Shown: positions 1 through 8,068, counted from the stretch's first letter. The stretch: 15,928 nucleotides of DNA from Fragilaria radians (GCA_900642245.1 CAAAJI010000689.1:1-15928); one strand, 5' to 3'. A program made the numbers and translations. Notes: generated from the sequence alone by a model not told the origin.

Positions 1-573
1 ATGGGCTTTCGAGCCACGGTCGTAGGAATGTTGGATGCAGGTGCTAGTCCTCATTTTGAGGCTGGAATGAATAGTACGCCGCCAACTCTTCGCGTTACTG
101 AAGTTCTTCCATACTCCTCAGAATGTCCTGAAATATCTGGGAACTCTACTACTTTGGATGATTCCAAAGATTCTGGCAACTCTACTACTTTGGGCGATTC
201 CAAGGATTCTGGGAACTCAACTACTTCGGATGAAACCAAAGATTCTGGGAACTCAACTACTTCTGATGATTCCAATGATTCTGGGAACTCAACTACTTCG
301 AATGATTCCAATATTTCTGATAGCTCAAGTATTTCGGATTATTCCAATGATTCTGGTAGCTCAACTACTTCGGATGATTCCAATGATTCCGGTAGCTCAA
401 CTACTTCGGATGATTCCAATGATTCCGGAACCTCGACTGCTTCGGATGATTCCAAAGATTCTGGTATCTCAAATAACTTAGATGAAACCCCGATGTCAGA
501 ATCTAGCTCGATATCAATGCAGGTAGTGAAGCTACTCATCGTGATCAGCGTTAGTCTAGCAACAGCTTTCTAA
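1..573 (+). CDS. Secreted/cell-surface protein of the local Cys-rich family, C-terminal part (5' truncated by window edge)
   Basis: The reading frame is open from base 1 and stops at TAA 571-573, giving 190 visible residues. Its first codon is an internal Met: bases 1-138 match 8504-8641 of the paralogue at 8069 with two differences, both synonymous, so the signal peptide, intron and most of the Cys domain lie left of the window. Visible parts are the end of the domain (GFRATVVGMLDAGASPH to SSECPEIS, residues 2-46), a stalk of nine 12-residue units plus a partial tenth (residues 47 to about 163), and a hydrophobic C-terminus (VVKLLIVISVSLATAF). Five units begin GNST, a canonical N-glycosylation sequon. 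The tail ends without a basic cytoplasmic segment and follows a small-residue SESSS stretch, which fits a GPI signal or a simple membrane anchor; this is inference. No catalytic motif is visible and function is unknown. The composition suggests an extracellular, glycosylated, spaced-out surface protein. Confidence 0.85.
   Translation: MGFRATVVGMLDAGASPHFEAGMNSTPPTLRVTEVLPYSSECPEISGNSTTLDDSKDSGNSTTLGDSKDSGNSTTSDETKDSGNSTTSDDSNDSGNSTTSNDSNISDSSSISDYSNDSGSSTTSDDSNDSGSSTTSDDSNDSGTSTASDDSKDSGISNNLDETPMSESSSISMQVVKLLIVISVSLATAF
139..489 (+). repeat. 36-bp coding minisatellite (stalk repeat), nine full units plus one partial
   Basis: Units start at 139, 175, 211, 247, 283, 319, 355, 391 and 427, with a partial unit from 463. 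Each encodes 12 residues close to GNSTTSDDSNDS. The period is a multiple of three, so changes in copy number keep the frame. The two most similar neighbouring units start at 355 and 391. The paralogue at 8069 has only about two recognisable units, and the copy at 11023 has none. Confidence 0.92.
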
Positions 574-784
574 CAATTAATTATGAGTTAAATGCATTCC
601 CATTTACATCCCAACTAAAATCGTGTTCGTGCCTAACAAATAAGATAGCGATAAAGAAAAAATTATAGAATCTAGAATAAATGAAAGAACTTTTGGACCT
701 TCCCAACAAAGATTCATTGCTGTTCCTTTTGTTTAAAAGGAAACTTGATTATAGGTTTCTCTTTTAATATCTATATAGAAAACC
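574..784. other. 3' flank of the first gene; no gene seen
   Basis: The first 30 or so bases after the stop resemble the 3' flank of the gene at 8069 (both contain a TTAAATGCATTC or TTTAATGCATTC stretch), so a little of the 3' UTR is shared by duplication. Beyond that the sequence is AT-rich. I see no reading frame, RNA gene or clear repeat before the dispersed repeat at 785. Confidence 0.5.
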
Positions 785-1110
785 TGGAAAGATAAATTCG
801 TTCTAAAATAAAATTATACTATAAATTATTATTTTGTGTAATTTGTGAGCCTATAATTTATTTTAATACTTTCTACCTTTGCGAAAAAAGAATCGCTACA
901 ACTACTGTTGCAAATTCTTTTTTGAACCGTAAAGATATACCGAAGATATTCTAACATATAGCTTAATTTCTCTAGCATATCAAAGATTTAGCAATCAATG
1001 ATCTTGTTTAGCAAATTATTGATATAGTTGAAAAAACAACTGAAAAAATAGCAATGTAGAGTATCTTTAATGAACAAACTAAGTAAATAGTTTTATTTGA
1101 CAAAAGGATC
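785..1110. repeat. AT-rich dispersed repeat, copy A (solo-LTR-like, about 330 bp)
   Basis: This begins TGGAAAGATAAATTCG and ends GACAAAAGGATC, the same ends as copy C at 2623-2952, which it matches along nearly its whole length with scattered substitutions and small indels. Copy B at 2203 matches the first two thirds with lower identity. The ends are not inverted repeats of each other, which argues against a MITE. Length, AT-richness and the TG start suggest a solo LTR, but there is no clear target-site duplication and the right end lacks the terminal CA seen in copy C. Orientation cannot be decided. Confidence 0.8.
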
Positions 1111-1800
1111 CTTCACAACGTAGCGCTCGAACCCAGAGCATCGCGAATACTTGACATTACAAGTCCACTTTCTGCTGGTAAAACTAAAATATATAAAGTA
1201 TCACAATATCTTACTACTCCCCTAATATCTCACGGTACATCTGAAATATTCCGCTTGGTGAGGGTAACGTATAGCGGTCAAACTCAAATAGATTATACTG
1301 AAAGGAGTGAAGTTTCAGTCGTTGTGACCTTCCAGCAAAGATGAGTACCCCTGTGGATTCCAATGCCAGCTACTTTACGTGTTTTAGTTCTTGTGTCAGC
1401 TCACCCAAAATTGGGGAGTTTTGTCCAATTTTGCGCTTGGTCTATGTTATAGCTCGGGCCTAAGCCTCCACTTGCGCACTATCCAGCATTTATAGTCTGC
1501 CTTGCTACAACTTCACTCAAAAAGTAAATCCACAAGTAGAAAAACCTAAAGATGCGGCTTTTAAGGACTTGTATGTGTCCCAGGCTAAACAATAACTTGT
1601 TCATTATCCCACCAGCGCTCATCAGGCCCGGGGCTTGTGCTTTCAAGAGGGATTTGAGGTTTACTCCTCCACTCTGCAACTACTCCCGTAGCCCTTCAAC
1701 GTGGGATTTATACAGTTTTCTTCTGCCTCTCAGATGGGAGCGTCAACGAGGAATAGGCATTCAATTCTCGGTTTATGCTCGGAGAGGTAGAGCCAAGTTT

Positions 1801-1881
1801 TAAGGAGTTTCTTGCTTCTCCCGCAATGCGGTTTAAGGTAAGTTTTTAGGAGATTCTTGCTTCTCCAGCAGTGATGCGTTT
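1801..1881. repeat. Imperfect tandem duplication, about 35-bp units
   Basis: TAAGGAGTTTCTTGCTTCTC at 1801 recurs as TAGGAGATTCTTGCTTCTC at 1847. In both copies it is followed by a similar segment ending GATGCGTTT or AATGCGGTTT. Spacing is about 46 bases. Confidence 0.75.
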
Positions 1882-2078
1882 GGGAAAAATTCAATTAAGC
1901 CTGGCGTGGGTCGTACAAAATCTTTCCTGGCTTGCTATTTTTCTCTAGCTATGCCGCTAAAATTTTATAGACTTTTCTTGTCTTGTTTTATACAGTTGTC
2001 TCTCTGATGTGTTAGTTGAGTGTTAAAACCTATTTGGCAATCAAGCAGAAAAGGAATTTTTGCAAGAAATGACAATAA

Positions 2079-2095
2079 ACACACACACACACACA
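2079..2095. repeat. (AC)n microsatellite
   Basis: An uninterrupted run of about eight AC dinucleotides, flanked by AATAA on the left and AGTATTG on the right. Confidence 0.9.
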
Positions 2096-2145
2096 AGTAT
2101 TGATGCAAACAAGATGAGTAAATCAGAAAACACAAGTGCTTTACC

Positions 2146-2181
2146 TTTGTAGTTACCTGTGTAGTTACCTTTGTAGCTGAG
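2146..2181. repeat. 12-bp tandem repeat, three units
   Basis: TTTGTAGTTACC, TGTGTAGTTACC and TTTGTAGCTGAG lie head to tail, ending about 20 bases before dispersed repeat B. Confidence 0.85.
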
Positions 2182-2202
2182 GGAGTCTGGGTCGTGATAA
2201 GC

Positions 2203-2416
2203 TGGAAAGATAAATTCGTTCTAAAATGAAATTATACTATAAATTATTATTTTGTGTAAATTGTAAGCCTATAATTTATTCTGCTAAAATCTATCTTAGC
2301 AATGAAGGGATCGCTATAGCTACCGTTGCGAACTCTTTTCTGAAAACCGTTGAGATGTGCTAATGATATTCTAACGTCTGTCTTTACTTCTCTGCAACAA
2401 CAAAGACTGATTTAGT
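2203..2416. repeat. Dispersed repeat, copy B (divergent, right end lost)
   Basis: This shares the start TGGAAAGATAAATTCG and most of the next 180 bases with copies A and C but is clearly more diverged. For example, the common TTTTAATACTTTCTA is replaced by TCTGCTAAAATCTA. Similarity fades near CAACAAAGACTGATTTAG around 2416, so the right third is deleted or unrecognisable. Its right side lies close to the end of the recognisable integrase remnant. Confidence 0.75.
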
Positions 2417-2488
2417 TTTTTAAAATAACTGGAAAGGAATAGAAATCCTTACCTTACTGTATAATACGTTGTTTCTTTGTTTAATTCA

Positions 2489-3363
2489 TTCCCAATTGGC
2501 AGTGTTTTGAATGTTAAAGATCATATCTCTTCCAAACACAAGCTGTCCTGGAGAACTTTGAAGATTCTTATGAAAGGTGGATCTCAATGCAAAAGCAGTT
2601 GCATTTAAGATTCCTTTCCAAGTGGAAAGATAAATTCGTTCTAAAATAAAATTATACTGTAAATTATTATTTTGTGTAATTTGTGAGCCTATAATTTATT
2701 TTAATACTTTCTATCTTAGTGATAAACGAATCGCTATAACTACTGTTGCAAATTCTTTTCTAAACCGTTAAGATATGCCAAAGATAGTCTAACATATAGC
2801 TTAATTTCTCTAGCATATCAAAGATTTAGCAATCAATGATCTTGTTTAGCGAATTATCGATATCGTTGAAAAAAAAAACTGAAAAAATAGCGATGTTGAG
2901 TATCTTTAACGAACAAACTAAGTAAAAATAGTTTTATTTGACAAAAGGATCATGTTCCCTAAAGTTTGTCGAACACCTTCAACAAAATTAGCTTGAGGAT
3001 TTTTGACAGTTTAACGCCATATGATTGTAAGAGTTCTTGAAACTCTTCACCATAGAATTCATTCCCAATGTCACAAATGCACCTCTTTGGTTGTGGATAT
3101 CTGCAGAACCATGTTTGGTCTAAAATCTTTGCAGGTCCTTTGGATGTTTTATTCCAAATTTCAGCTACTTCAAACCTGCCCGTTGCTGGATCACACATTG
3201 TGAGCGCATGTAGGTTCAGTTCCTTTTCATGCTTTATTGTAATGGTTTATGGCACTGTTAGGTCAACACATATTTTTTCCCGAGGGTTTTGGTCAATGCC
3301 TTTTAAAGACAGGTGTCCGTATTTCTTACGGGGATTTTTACACCTTTGACATAGGTGACAGCG
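2489..3363 (-). pseudogene. Integrase remnant of the Gypsy element, split by repeat C
   Basis: From 3363 downward: half of the HHCC zinc-binding domain (CHLCQRC), then KICVDL with the first catalytic Asp, a stop at 3247-3249, DPATGRFEVAEI, then CICDIGNEFYGEEFQ with the second Asp. A frameshift near 3009 follows, and the next frame reads NPQANFVEGVRQTLGN with the catalytic Glu. The DDE triad is therefore still visible despite the breaks. At 2952 the frame meets dispersed repeat C. Integrase similarity resumes at 2622 (WKGILNATAFALRSTF, then SPGQLVFGRDMIFN) and reaches a stop at 2486-2488. About a dozen residues expected between the two parts are missing. Confidence 0.85.
2623..2952. repeat. 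Dispersed repeat, copy C, inside the integrase remnant (solo-LTR-like)
   Basis: A full-length copy that starts TGGAAAG and ends AAAAGGATCA, so it has TG...CA ends. It is closely similar to copy A. Integrase coding sequence lies directly on both sides: VRQTLGNM to the right (2953 upward) and WKGILNATAF to the left (2622 downward). This shows it was inserted into the older element. No target-site duplication is visible, and a short piece of integrase is missing at the site. Confidence 0.82.
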
Positions 3364-4235
3364 TCTGATAAGAACCTTTTGTGGGCTACCAGAACATCAT
3401 CTAGCGAAGCCCTCACAATGGCAAGTCCAACCATTAACTGGGATATTTTGCTTTGAAAAATAGCTACCAACTCCCATGGGTAATTGTAGGTAGGAGTATT
3501 TCCCTCACGGAAAAACGATTGTACAAAGCCTGATGCGTCAAGCCTGTGGTATAATAACCTATTTTCAAGTCCATTTAAACTGGTAAGTATATCCTGTATT
3601 TTAGGAATAGGGAATGCTACCCTTTTTAGTTTTGAATTCAAAACTCTAAAGGCTGACCCGCTCCATTCTTCTTTGGAATGACGAAAGATGGAGACTGATA
3701 TTCTGAGGCTACTTGGGGTTTAAAAACTCCTAAGTCACACAGGCGTTGTATTTCCTTTTTAGCGTGTCTTCGTGTATTTTTGGAACTAAAAATGTCGCTA
3801 GTTGAAAAGGTGTAGCACCTTCCTTAAGCTTAAGCTTACTGGATCTGTTTTCCAGTCGCCAAGTGTTTCATCAATCAAATGTTCAATTTTGTAAAGCAAT
3901 GCTTTTAACTGTTGTTGTTGCATTCCAGTTAAATTTTTAAGTGAATTGATGGTGGCATCTATGTTTGCCTTTTCATATTTTGCATCAAGAATGGACATGG
4001 GAGTTGATGCTGTTGCAAACACATTCTGGAGATTTCCAATATTTTGTATTCGTGTGTGCAAATAAGACAAATTTGCTTTTGGTGAACGCATTGGAATTAC
4101 AATTCCATCCCACTTCAAATGTTTAGTGGAGAATAGAATTTCCATTCCAAGCGCGATTTTTAATATGTATCCAATGATCATATCATACTTGGATTGTTGC
4201 GCTGTGTCATCCACACCTACGTTCCAGCTATATTA
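3303..4235 (-). pseudogene. Protease-linker and reverse transcriptase remnant of the Gypsy element
   Basis: From 4235 downward I read the protease C-terminal region (YDMIIGYILKIALGMEILF, then WDGIVIPM) and the linker (ILDAKYEKA and DETLGDWKTDPVS). The RT fingers (KEIQRLCDLGVFKPQ, SPSFVIPKKNG) end at an in-frame stop, and LKRVAFPIPKIQDILTSL follows. The middle palm is frameshifted: a GYYTTGLTHQA piece sits in another frame. FQSKISQLMVGL and SLDDVLVAHK follow. In the catalytic box the two Asp residues remain, but the usual Tyr or Phe two positions before them is Ser. Just after it the sequence passes into the integrase zinc-binding domain, so the RT thumb and RNase H are deleted. Confidence 0.87.
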
Positions 4236-4699
4236 GTATTTTCAAATTTTATTGGACAATTTCTTTTTGCACTTGACCTGATTTTTGTCTTGAGGACTTT
4301 CATTGTCGGGCTAACCTCTCATCTAAGTGCACTAGTTGCGTGTTCCCCTTGACGCTTTGTGAAGAATGTTTTGTTTTATTCACAGATTCTATCATCTTTG
4401 TGGCATTCTTGAATCTTGATGCTTTGCTGGTGTGTGGGTTAAAAATAGTAGAAGTACTCAGGACTCAAAATAAATCAAACCTCACCTCATCTACATGCAT
4501 TATAAATACTTAATGTGACTTTGTCATATTTGCTACGTAGCTCTATCGTCAAACAAGCCTAATCCGTACCCAGATATTGTAGTCTTCTTGTTGGTAATCA
4601 TTTCTCCTGCGTTGGTTGCAAGTGATAATGTCTCTCCCGAGTTTCTCCACCAAATTAGGGTTGCAAAAAATGTCCACAGAAATTTGACTGTCCGGAAAA

Positions 4700-5866
4700 T
4701 TCATTGTTTCATCTCTGTTCTAGTTTGAGCAGTAGCAGTCAAAAGCCCCTGTTTGACTTGTGTTCCCATCCATGCTTTTGGTGGGTTACTCATATTTGAA
4801 TTACTCTGCTGCAATGTTCACACTCTGACTGATTGTATCTGTTGTGTATTTGTTCCTGTCATCAAGTTCTGTTGGAACAACTACTGAGACTGAATTATTG
4901 CCCATTCTAATCTTGGCTTTGCCTTATGACATCATTATGGCTTGTGGCCTGGCTTGCCACAGCAATAACACTTTCCCTCCATCTGCACAAATGATAAGTA
5001 TATCTCGACTTTTTTTCTGAGGATCATTCTTCTTGCTGCATTCCTTCCATGTCTCATCAAATTAATAAATATCACCCTTGATGTATTGGCCTTGTCCAAA
5101 TGCAAACTGACTTACAATCCCCTTATCAATGTCCTATTCAGCATTTTCAGTATAGATAACTGTCATCAAATGTTCAAGTGCCTCTTTTTTGAGCTTGTCA
5201 TTCTCTTGTGTTACTTTGCCATCAAATTTTAATTTAACTTTCAGTTAATAAAATGGACTTCCTATATGCCCACTTAGGATGTCTTTGGCAGACTTGAACC
5301 TTTCGTTAAAAGGAATGAATGACTCATCATCACTCTTCTTAAATTAAAAAAGTATTGATTACATCTACAAATGTAATAACTTCATATTTTTTTACAGATC
5401 ATTTAATTGCTCCATTACTTCAATATCAGGACGGGCCTGACTCTTTGTCTGAAGTGTCTTGCTCCACAAAACGAATACATACTCTTTGGAAAGATTAAAG
5501 TTGAATGAACTATCCCTGTCAATATGGGTTCAAATCTTCGCTTTGTAAAGTATTTTACACTGTTCTTCTTCGCTTTCACTTCTAGTATCATCCTGCTTGT
5601 TGACTTTATAAACTTTGGTCTTTAAATATAAATATCCAGTTTTCGCTTGCTTTCAAAGACTGAGCAATACACTTTCAATACTCAAATGCTTGAGCAATCT
5701 CATTGATATAATATTTTGTTATTGTAACAGAGTTGATTGCTTGCTTGGCAGATCCAATGTAGTAAACGCAGTCCTCTAATGACTTTTGTTTCGTTGCCTT
5801 GTCTTTCTGACAATAGCCCCTAACTTGTTGGTCTTGTAATACGTCTACTTCCCCTTCCACGGGATA
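4700..5866 (-). pseudogene. Gag remnant of the Gypsy element, including a CCHC zinc knuckle
   Basis: Pieces in several frames fit a Gypsy Gag. A 61-codon open stretch at 5675-5860 contains YYIGSAKQA. A second piece near 5400-5510 reads FNLSKEYVFVLWSKTLQT followed by QARPDIE. A third near 5240-5390 reads DVINTF, a stop, then DDESFIPFNERFKSAKDIL. A later piece near 5060-5190 reads LEHLMTVIYTENAE. The zinc knuckle is at 4929-4970: CYCCGKPGH, then Cys after four codons, giving C-x2-C-x4-H-x4-C. Two of the last four codons before the final Cys are stops. No intact reading frame of useful length survives. Confidence 0.78.
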
Positions 5867-6607
5867 TATCTTGATTTATATTCCTTTTTCAAGAACATTT
5901 CTCTGGGATGATTGTTTCATGACGTTCGAAATATCTCTATATATCCCGAATCTTCTTACATGCGTTAAGTGAAATAGCACTGTGGCTACTGACCTATCTG
6001 GCTACCAGATTACTTCACAGATGCTAGAAGTGGTCCTATTTTATTTTGGAAGCGTTACACAATGCGTAACAATCGCTTAAATTGCCACTACCAAACTGAC
6101 AAACGCGTCTCTTTTCTACTCTCTTGTTACTTTCTAAGCTTCTCTCACAAGATTCGTATTCGTTTTTCTCCCTTCATGATTCATTTTTAGATTCAATGTT
6201 CGATTTATGCAACAAATGATACACTTCCAAACTCTTGATTGGGTTTCCTGCATGTGTCAAGAATCTCATCGTAATATATAAATTTCGTACAAAACACAAG
6301 ATAGCCTTCTTTTAAATTAGATTTTGCAAGCTTGTTGTTTGTATTTAAGTCTTGGGAGAACTTAATTGACTTTCAATCCCATGCCAAGCCTGATGTTCCT
6401 GGAAACTCTTCTTTCAATCACATACAAACTTTAGTGTTCCTGGAACTCCAAAAACAATGGGTGATAAGCTTCAAAAATCTTAGGTGTTACATTACATTAC
6501 CATCTTTCACCGCCTTTAATTCAGTGCCCACTTCTTGCCACTTCCTGTTGTGACGGGATTCAAGAAATATCATCATTCAATCTAGATAAATGTTACCTTT
6601 AAATATA
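5867..6607. other. Interval between the Gypsy remnant and the family pseudogene; no gene seen
   Basis: A 5' LTR and leader of the Gypsy element would be expected here, but I find no copy of repeats A-C. I also see no convincing primer-binding site: TGGTAGCC near 6000 on the minus strand only loosely resembles one. The + strand open stretch at 6332-6553 has no recognisable motif. A few minus-strand stretches look protein-like but are too short and broken to call. Confidence 0.35.
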
Positions 6608-6623
6608 TGATTCCAAATTCCAC
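6608..6623 (+). repeat. 16-bp direct repeat, left copy
   Basis: TGATTCCAAATTCCAC, identical to 7016-7031. A related GATTCCAAATTCCA occurs at 7898-7911 upstream of the intact gene at 8069. The left copy is therefore probably ancestral upstream sequence of the family. Confidence 0.85.
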
Positions 6624-6740
6624 GTGAATTAACACACCTACAATTACTCTGTTTCGATTCCAGATCCCTGACGGCACGCTGACTTTTTTAACAGAACTCA
6701 AATTTACGGTAACTACTCCAAGTTTAAAAAGTATTATCCT

Positions 6741-6750
6741 CGCGACCAAA
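6741..6750 (+). promoter_or_regulatory. Conserved upstream box CGCGACCAAA of the pseudogene
   Basis: The same ten bases stand before the genes at 8069 and 11023. Here 55 bases separate the box from the start codon. A TATAAAA-like stretch at 6786-6792 lies between them. Upstream, AATTTACGGTA (6701-6711) is also shared with the gene at 8069 (7947-7957). Confidence 0.55.
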
Positions 6751-6805
6751 GTGTACTTCTCTTTTCAAATCATATTAAATTTAACTATAAAAAGTTGAGT
6801 GAAGG

Positions 6806-7014
6806 ATGAGAGTCTTTATCCTGACATTGCCTTACTTTCATTTTGTCTTTGCAGGAGAAGCATGTGAATCATACTGTGTCAGAGGATAAATCATGGAGTA
6901 AGCTCGAAAAAAAAACCACGAAACCTTTGTTGTCACTCTCTCATGGACAATCATTTCTCACCTTTTGAACTCTCTGTGAGCACACTCTGCATTGAACTTG
7001 GAACGTTATTGGAT
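6806..7014 (+). pseudogene. Truncated, stop-containing copy of the secreted Cys-rich family
   Basis: Exon 1 runs 6806-6897, 92 bases as in the live copies. It encodes a signal peptide (MRVFILTLPYFHFVFA) and SYCVRG, but the next codon, Tyr in the relatives, is TAA (6887-6889). The intron 6898-6980 begins GTAAGC, ends GAG, and is clearly similar to the intron of the gene at 8069 (shared TGGACAATCATTTCTCAC). Exon 2 starts at 6981 with TLCIELGTLLD and then breaks off at 7014, where the 16-bp repeat TGATTCCAAATTCCAC begins two bases later. The rest of the gene is absent. The upstream box and promoter-proximal sequence are retained. Its closest relative in the window is the gene at 8069. Confidence 0.9.
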
Positions 7015-7015
7015 G

Positions 7016-7031
7016 TGATTCCAAATTCCAC
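7016..7031 (+). repeat. 16-bp direct repeat, right copy, at the pseudogene breakpoint
   Basis: Identical to 6608-6623. It sits exactly where similarity to the functional paralogue ends. Sequence after this copy does not match sequence after the left copy. Confidence 0.85.
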
Positions 7032-7182
7032 ATTTATGAGCTCTCAGTCATACTTGCATTTGAACACAAGAAATCTTTAATTGTGATGCATATTAGTGGT
7101 TGTTAATTTGGCAGCTGCTTCAGATTCTTGTTCTAGTGCTATGACCTCCCTTTCCCTGCTTTTCAAATGCAACTTGTTCTTG

Positions 7183-7677
7183 TCATAAATGAGGCATTTC
7201 TGTCAGATTGAAGCTGGGATCATGTTTTGTTTTGTTCCTTTTGTCATTCACACTTAAGTATGAAGCAGAAAAGTTATTTGAAGAACGATTGTGTACGGAA
7301 AGCAATGGTACTCTATATTGCATTGTAAGTCAATTCAGAATTTGGCAGAGAATCTCATCAAAATTTTCTATTTCTCCCTTTGTTTCTTCAAGTATTTCCC
7401 TTCTGTCTTCAGACAATATAACAGAATAGACATTGAGCTTTTATTTAGACCATCATTGCTCCAGAAACTCTTTTGATTGATCATCTGACTTAGTTGCACT
7501 CTTTATTACTTTGTTTATGGATTGTCTTCCACCCAAAACAGCCATCTCCAAATCAACACCATGTGCAAGCCACAATTGCTTGGAACAGGCGAATAATTTT
7601 ACTGTATTCAAAGCAGCACCAATAACTAGTACCCGATAATAAATCCAATTGTTTTGACATACTTGGCACTCTGTCTA
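7183..7677 (-). pseudogene. Possible decayed protein-coding stretch, unidentified
   Basis: One minus-strand frame from the stop at 7675-7677 to the stop at 7183-7185 spans 163 codons and is broken by only three stops (7453-7455, 7441-7443, 7330-7332), far fewer than AT-rich DNA should give. The reading looks like protein: YYRVLVIGAALNTVKLFAC, then LWLAHGVDLEMAVLGG, then an acidic helical stretch SEDRREILEETKGEIENFDE. Below 7183 a different frame continues with a charged segment (LKSREREVIALEQESEAAAKL) that could form a coiled coil. Above 7677 a short frame near 7705-7800 reads YFFADCMTPDNKLHFLKEF. I do not recognise the family. It could be a relic transposon protein, a dead gene, exons of a spliced gene, or chance. 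Confidence 0.35.
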
Positions 7678-7995
7678 TTCATCTGCACTCTTTACTATGC
7701 ATGTTTACTCAGTTTAAATATATAGTAGTATTGAATTCTTTGAGGAAGTGAAGTTTGTTGTCAGGAGTCATGCAGTCGGCAAAAAAGTACCTGCCTTCCA
7801 ACATTGCTGCCATCATCTAAGTCCTTTTCTGGAGAATTTTTCCAACAATAGGAATGCAGAAATCCGAAGGAAATAAAGTTCCTGCAAGTTCAAATTCGAT
7901 TCCAAATTCCAAACTTCACTTTTTGACATCGGCACTTTTAACCGCGAATTTACGGTATTAGGTAGTAGTACCTTTCGTATTCTCTCTCTTCTATT

Positions 7996-8005
7996 CGCGA
8001 CCAAA
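7996..8005 (+). promoter_or_regulatory. Conserved upstream box CGCGACCAAA of the gene at 8069
   Basis: Part of a 15-base identity with the upstream region of the gene at 11023 (TATTCGCGACCAAAA, here 7992-8006), although the two upstream regions are otherwise diverged. 63 bases separate the box from the start codon. A TATAAA at 8052-8057 lies only 11 bases before the start and may be leader sequence rather than a true TATA box. Confidence 0.6.
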
Positions 8006-8068
8006 AAATACTTCTCATTTCCTATTGGATTGATTACATATTTTGCCAAAATATAAATCGATAGAATG

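Larger units (their letters stand above)
1111..2202. other. Unassigned interval between repeats A and B
   Basis: No convincing gene was found on either strand. The longest open stretches, 1552-1803 on + and 1479-1679 on -, overlap each other and carry no motif I recognise. The part around 1480-1800 is less AT-rich than its surroundings. It holds short duplications (1801-1881), a 12-bp tandem repeat (2146-2181) and an AC run (2079-2095). TTTATACAGTT occurs near 1709 and again near 1986. It may be remnant transposable-element sequence, but nothing in it proves that. Confidence 0.35.
2489..5866 (-). mobile_element. Decayed Ty3/Gypsy-type LTR retrotransposon (gag, PR, RT, INT remnants)
   Basis: On the minus strand, from high to low coordinates, I can read Gag capsid pieces, a CCHC zinc knuckle, the protease-RT linker, RT and integrase. 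RT before integrase is the Ty3/Gypsy order, not Copia. Every part carries stops or frameshifts, RNase H is missing, and a 330-bp repeat interrupts integrase. I find no flanking LTR pair of its own. A 5' LTR or primer-binding site above 5866 is not recognisable. The element is therefore non-functional and old. The style of the motifs (for example CHLCQRCKNPRKKYGHL and SPGQLVFGRDMIFN) matches the Gypsy elements I associate with diatoms; that is recognition, not a search. Confidence 0.88.

Noticed and set aside
51..539. Two minus-strand frames and one + frame inside the minisatellite of the first gene
   Set aside because: They are side effects of a 36-bp repeat, which keeps all frames periodic and open. 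The + frame at 1-573 is supported by its paralogues.
1126..1150. GGTTCGAGC on the minus strand, resembling a tRNA T-loop
   Set aside because: The flanking bases do not pair into a T stem, and no acceptor stem or anticodon arm can be drawn.
785..2952. One LTR element with copies A and C as its two LTRs
   Set aside because: Integrase sequence from the Gypsy remnant continues directly on both sides of copy C. C is therefore an insertion in that gene and not the end of an element starting at A.
2940..2965. AGGGAACA before repeat C as a polypurine tract next to a native 3' LTR
   Set aside because: These bases encode the conserved integrase stretch TLGNM. They are coding sequence, not a tract before an LTR.
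5985..6020. Primer-binding site for a Met tRNA on the minus strand (TGGTAGCC)
   Set aside because: Similarity stops after about eight bases, and no LTR end lies beside it.
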